Position numbers and translations under genes: made by a program
The notes under the pieces: model-generated
Seen by the model: only the letters and a program-made list of their open reading frames with translations
Databases searched by the model: none
What the model was told of the DNA's origin: nothing
Shown: piece by piece, positions 7,572-9,879 of the stretch
Numbering within the stretch: position 1 is the stretch's first letter
Layout: the number at the start of each line of letters is the position of its first letter
Assembly: GCA_029940175.1 (NCBI GenBank)
Contig: JAOZRM010000113.1
Span: forward strand, 1-9,879
Reading direction: 5' to 3'
DNA from: Candidatus Sabulitectum sp.
GTDB taxonomy: Bacteria > Fermentibacterota > Fermentibacteria > Fermentibacterales > JCC-6
Length of the DNA stretch: 9,879 nt

Positions 7572-7860
7572 TCAAGTCGGGTTTCGGTGACTCTTATGCA
7601 AAATATACGCAAGTGGAAAATGTTTCACACAGCTGGGGATTTTCCTGTTTCCCTCCGCTTCTGTCCACTTTGTGTTCAGGATTCTTTCTGGAAAATTGAA
7701 ATGGTTTGTCTTGAAAGTATTTATGGTGCCTTCTCCCTGGTTACTTCCCAATGTCCACCTTTTTGTGGACCAACGTATTTCAGCTACCTCTGCCAGAGTC
7801 ATTTTCGGGTTTGCGGCAAGTAACTCCAGAAGTTTTCACCGAAGTTTTTACTATAGTGTC
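7572..7860 (-). pseudogene. AlbA_2/RecG-like ATP-binding regulator, frameshifted C-terminal remnant
   Basis: Two overlapping frames together rebuild the C-terminus of ATP-binding transcriptional regulators of the AlbA_2/RecG-like kind. One frame gives VKTSVKTS (7851-7828), the Lys/Thr linker typical of the family. The next frame, entered near 7830, gives LLELLAANPKMTLAEVAEI (about 7832-7776), the first helices of the winged helix, and then a GSNQGEGT that may be the decayed GSNKGG turn. The recognition helix appears deleted between them. A stop lies just upstream in the second frame, so no intact product can be made. The region below about 7725 has no recognisable content, although the frame is open to 7572. 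The ATG at 7802 is internal to the helix and is not a real start. Confidence 0.6.
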
Positions 7861-8020
7861 ATCGTAGTAGAAAGTGTAGTTCAGTCGAATTCAAAAACTC
7901 CACTGTATCAGCCGGGGTGTGCAAAGCTTGAATCTGTCTTTAGATTTAACAGATGTCCCCTGGATAAGTCAATAATTAGATCAGGTATTCTGGTTCACAA
8001 CTGGATATGTAAAATAAGTG

Positions 8021-8028
8021 GAGGAATA
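8021..8028 (+). promoter_or_regulatory. Ribosome binding site deciding the lipoprotein start
   Basis: GAGGAATA, preceded by TG, lies directly before the ATG at 8029. It fixes this start rather than upstream in-frame codons and places the lipobox at the proper distance from the N-terminus. Confidence 0.7.
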
Positions 8029-9147
8029 ATGAAAAGCAGTTTGATCCTTGTTGTTTTCCTGCTGTTGATTGCCTGTGGCGGCACTGACGAAGACTCCACG
8101 ATTGATGTAACACAGCAGACTGGTTCCGCCCTGCTGGTGGACTCTGTTACTGCAGAATGGGTGGAGTACCTGCAGTCCAGTGATGAAGGGTTATGGGAGG
8201 GCAGTGCAGAGCATCTGATTGTCTGTGGTTTTGCTGGCAAACTGACTGATTATGAAGCGATGGATCCGATTGTTTACAAACCTTATCAACTGTGTACCTC
8301 CGGGGATACTGTTTTTGTAACTGATGCAGCAACTCAGGAAATAGTTGCATTGAACAGCGCAGGAGAGTTGTTGTGGAAAGCTGGAGGTGAAGGAGAGGCG
8401 CCTGGGCATTTCCCCCGTGTATCAACACTGGCGGTTTCCTCAAGATACGTAGCTGCCTCCAATTACTATCTTGGCAGAATTGAGTTTTTCAACAGGGATG
8501 GTTCCTTCTCACACAGTCTGACCTTTGCCGGGGCGGAAGACATAGCTGCCATTGATGACACTACTTTTGCAGTTGCTTCCCACCGGGAGCCCGGGGGATC
8601 CATTCATATTCTAGACAGTGAAGAAGGTATTGTCAGGTCATTTGGTGAAGCAGAGATAATTCATCTTAATGATGTACCCAGGATGGACCTTATGCTTTTG
8701 TGTGTAAGCAATGACAACAGAATAGTGGTATTCAACAGATATGAGGGATTGCTTGCCATATACGATCTTATCACAGAAGAATGTATCTACAGAGGAAGCA
8801 GAACATACCCTGCAATAACTCCGGCACCAGTTTCTATCGCAGCTGCCAATGGACAGATACAAAGGATGTTTTTCCCTGTAGGAGCAAACCCTTTCCTGGG
8901 CCCGGAGGGGATGCTGAATATTGTCATCACCGGTTATCAGAACGATGGTTCATTTTTCGACGACCCGGAGAACGCTGATTTTGCACCTATAACAGCAATT
9001 GACAGATACGACTGGGACGGGAATTACCTGGATTCCTACTGTCTGTCGGATTCAAGCCTGAGTAGTACTGCTCTGCTCCCTGGAAATCAACTTGTTGTTA
9101 AGAATTACTCTGCAGGAGAGCTGATTCTCTACGATCTGCAGGACTGA
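8029..9147 (+). CDS. Lipoprotein with beta-propeller-like repeats
   Basis: A 372-residue predicted lipoprotein. The ATG at 8029 follows TGGAGGAATA, a strong ribosome site, and starts a lipoprotein signal peptide: MKSSLILVVFLLLIACGG, lipobox LIAC with Cys16. An upstream start at 7672 in the same frame would bury this signal. After a polar linker come repeated beta-rich units of the six-bladed propeller (NHL-like) kind: YQLCTSGDTVFVTDAATQEI, VALNSAGELLWKAGGEGEAPGHF, then similar units around FFNRDGSFSHSL and YDLITEECIY. This Gly-rich pattern of sensor and scaffold propellers is common in Bacteroidetes-type lipoproteins. The protein should be anchored to the outer or inner membrane, facing the periplasm or surface. 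No catalytic residues are recognised. It is alone on its strand and convergent with the kinase gene. Confidence 0.85.
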   Translation: MKSSLILVVFLLLIACGGTDEDSTIDVTQQTGSALLVDSVTAEWVEYLQSSDEGLWEGSAEHLIVCGFAGKLTDYEAMDPIVYKPYQLCTSGDTVFVTDAATQEIVALNSAGELLWKAGGEGEAPGHFPRVSTLAVSSRYVAASNYYLGRIEFFNRDGSFSHSLTFAGAEDIAAIDDTTFAVASHREPGGSIHILDSEEGIVRSFGEAEIIHLNDVPRMDLMLLCVSNDNRIVVFNRYEGLLAIYDLITEECIYRGSRTYPAITPAPVSIAAANGQIQRMFFPVGANPFLGPEGMLNIVITGYQNDGSFFDDPENADFAPITAIDRYDWDGNYLDSYCLSDSSLSSTALLPGNQLVVKNYSAGELILYDLQD

Positions 9148-9335
9148 TCTATCCGAAGTGTGTAAATCCCAGATTGAACTTTGGATATACACAAAAACAG
9201 GAATATTACATAAGTCGTACGAGATACGTGAGAGTCTGCACAAAAGATGTTTGACTATGTGATGATCGTGCCTTGTTTTTGTGGCAGCAGGTCATGAAAT
9301 ATATTGGCGGTTAGGGAAAACCTTTAAGTCAGGAA
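9148..9335. other. Convergent intergenic region
   Basis: About 188 bases between two converging genes. It holds repeat copy 2 and a weak TGCC/GGCA stem around a T-rich loop near 9269-9286. No clear intrinsic terminator or gene is seen. Confidence 0.5.
9164..9196 (+). repeat. 33-base intergenic repeat, copy 2
   Basis: Second copy of the repeat at 4390-4422 (29 of 33 identical by eye), 16 bases after the lipoprotein stop. This copy can form a hairpin: 9160-9169 pairs with 9183-9192 with one mismatch around a 13-base loop. The bases after it are AAAAACAGG, not a T-run, so it is not a standard terminator of the lipoprotein gene. Confidence 0.7.
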
Positions 9336-9879
9336 TTACTCGCTGTTCATTACTGCAACAATTGCATCTCGTAGATCTGAAACCATAAATGGTTTTGCAA
9401 GCTTTCCGGAAAAACCGTAAGTGCTGTAATCTGCCATTATCGGACCTGATGAATAGCCACTTGATACTATTACTTTTGCCTCGGGGTGGATCTTAAACAG
9501 TTCTCCGATTGTTTCTTTTCCGCCTTTCCCTCCGCGTATCGTAAGGTCCATGATCACAAGATCGAAGGGATTGCCGGTCTTCATAGCTTCTGTGTATTTC
9601 TTCAGTGCCTCATCACCATGAACTGCAGTGTCGGTGGTATGCCCAAGGCGCTCCAGTAGCTGTGAGCCTACATCTCTTACTATTTCTTCATCGTCCATAA
9701 GTAGAATATGGAATGAAGACCTCTGCCCTGTTTTGTCATGGGTTATGCCTGCTTTCCGAGCATCCTCTCTTGCAGCATCAGGCATGGCGGGGAGTATAAC
9801 GGTAAATGTTGTGCCTGTGTTGGGCTCTGAAGTTACACTGATATGCCCGTTATGCTGCTTGATTATGCTGTAGACTATT
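9336..9879 (-). CDS. Hybrid sensor histidine kinase, C-terminal part (end of ATPase domain plus receiver)
   Basis: The frame is open to the right edge, so this is the end of a longer gene and the ATG at 9785 is internal. The first 31 residues (IVYSIIKQHNGHISV, then SEPNTGTTFTVILPA) are the end of a HATPase_c domain, as in kinases ending ...GLGL-IVy.IvkqhgG.i.v.SepG.GTtF.iyLP. After a linker of about 25 residues comes a receiver domain: acidic pair in LLMDDEE, phosphoacceptor Asp in LVIMDLTIRGG (residue 80 from that Met), Ser in VIVSSGY and Lys in LAKPF (131). It is thus a hybrid kinase passing phosphate from its own histidine to this aspartate, or being tuned by it. Sensor, dimerisation domain and most of the ATP site lie outside the window. 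The stop is TAA at 9338-9336; the gene faces the lipoprotein gene. Confidence 0.92.
   Translation of the reverse strand, partial: IVYSIIKQHNGHISVTSEPNTGTTFTVILPAMPDAAREDARKAGITHDKTGQRSSFHILLMDDEEIVRDVGSQLLERLGHTTDTAVHGDEALKKYTEAMKTGNPFDLVIMDLTIRGGKGGKETIGELFKIHPEAKVIVSSGYSSGPIMADYSTYGFSGKLAKPFMVSDLRDAIVAVMNSE

Larger units (their letters stand above)
7539..8028. other. Region without intact gene between RhuM and the lipoprotein
   Basis: About 490 bases. It contains the winged-helix remnant on the minus strand (7572-7860). On the plus strand the lipoprotein frame stays open from 7672, but that stretch has no ribosome site, hydrophobic signal or domain and precedes the real start at 8029. A small stem GTCCAC/GTGGAC with a six-base loop lies at 7753-7770. 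The two divergent promoters must be here; I cannot place them with confidence. Confidence 0.5.

Noticed and set aside
7672..8028. Upstream extension of the lipoprotein to 7672
   Set aside because: It would bury a clear lipobox signal peptide, has no ribosome site, and lies over the minus-strand winged-helix remnant.
9336..9785. Stand-alone response regulator starting at 9785
   Set aside because: The frame stays open upstream and encodes the end of a HATPase domain, so the receiver belongs to a hybrid kinase.
1..9879. CRISPR array, tRNA or rRNA gene, intact insertion sequence
   Set aside because: No regularly spaced repeats, cloverleaf, rRNA-like core or complete transposase was seen on either strand.

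Overview
This is a bacterial chromosomal window of moderate GC with several decayed genes. The best taxonomic clue is a secreted protein (4586-5995) that ends in a FPNPF...TRKAVLVR tail. That is the form of a type IX secretion (Por) C-terminal sorting domain and points to the Bacteroidetes/FCB side of the tree, for example one of the uncultured FCB phyla. A beta-propeller lipoprotein, a GGDEF-ATPase-TPR protein and a hybrid histidine kinase fit a signalling-rich, free-living member of that group. This placement is inference; there is no rRNA, tRNA or other marker gene in the window.

Layout. 1-704 (minus strand): two small unrecognised genes, the left one running off the window. 704-967 (minus): the C-terminal stub of a group II intron reverse transcriptase/maturase, with in-frame stops and no ribozyme domain recognised next to it. 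1079-4276 (minus): a 1065-residue protein with an N-terminal diguanylate cyclase (GGDEF) domain, an AAA_16/STAND-type ATPase and a long TPR-like region. 4277-4585: a divergent intergenic region with one copy of a 33-base repeat. 4586-5995 (plus): a secreted protein whose signal peptide and C-terminal sorting domain lie in the same reading frame but are separated by a single TGA. 5996-6231: no gene, but a 30-base near-perfect palindrome. 6232-6504 (minus): a start-less remnant resembling DUF6788. 6480-7538 (minus): an intact RhuM-family protein. 7539-8028: no intact gene, but a frameshifted winged-helix C-terminus typical of AlbA_2/RecG-like ATP-binding regulators. 8029-9147 (plus): a propeller-like lipoprotein. 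9148-9335: a convergent intergenic region with the second copy of the 33-base repeat. 9336-9879 (minus): the C-terminus of a hybrid histidine kinase.

How it works together. The window does not form one clear pathway. The GGDEF-ATPase-TPR protein and the hybrid kinase are signalling proteins in separate transcription units. The stretch 6200-7900 (RhuM with two gene remnants) and the stretch 700-970 (group II intron stub) look like accessory DNA under decay. I found no complete new multi-gene system. The items most worth checking are the TGA-interrupted sorting-domain protein, the cyclase architecture, the dispersed 33-base repeat and the palindrome.
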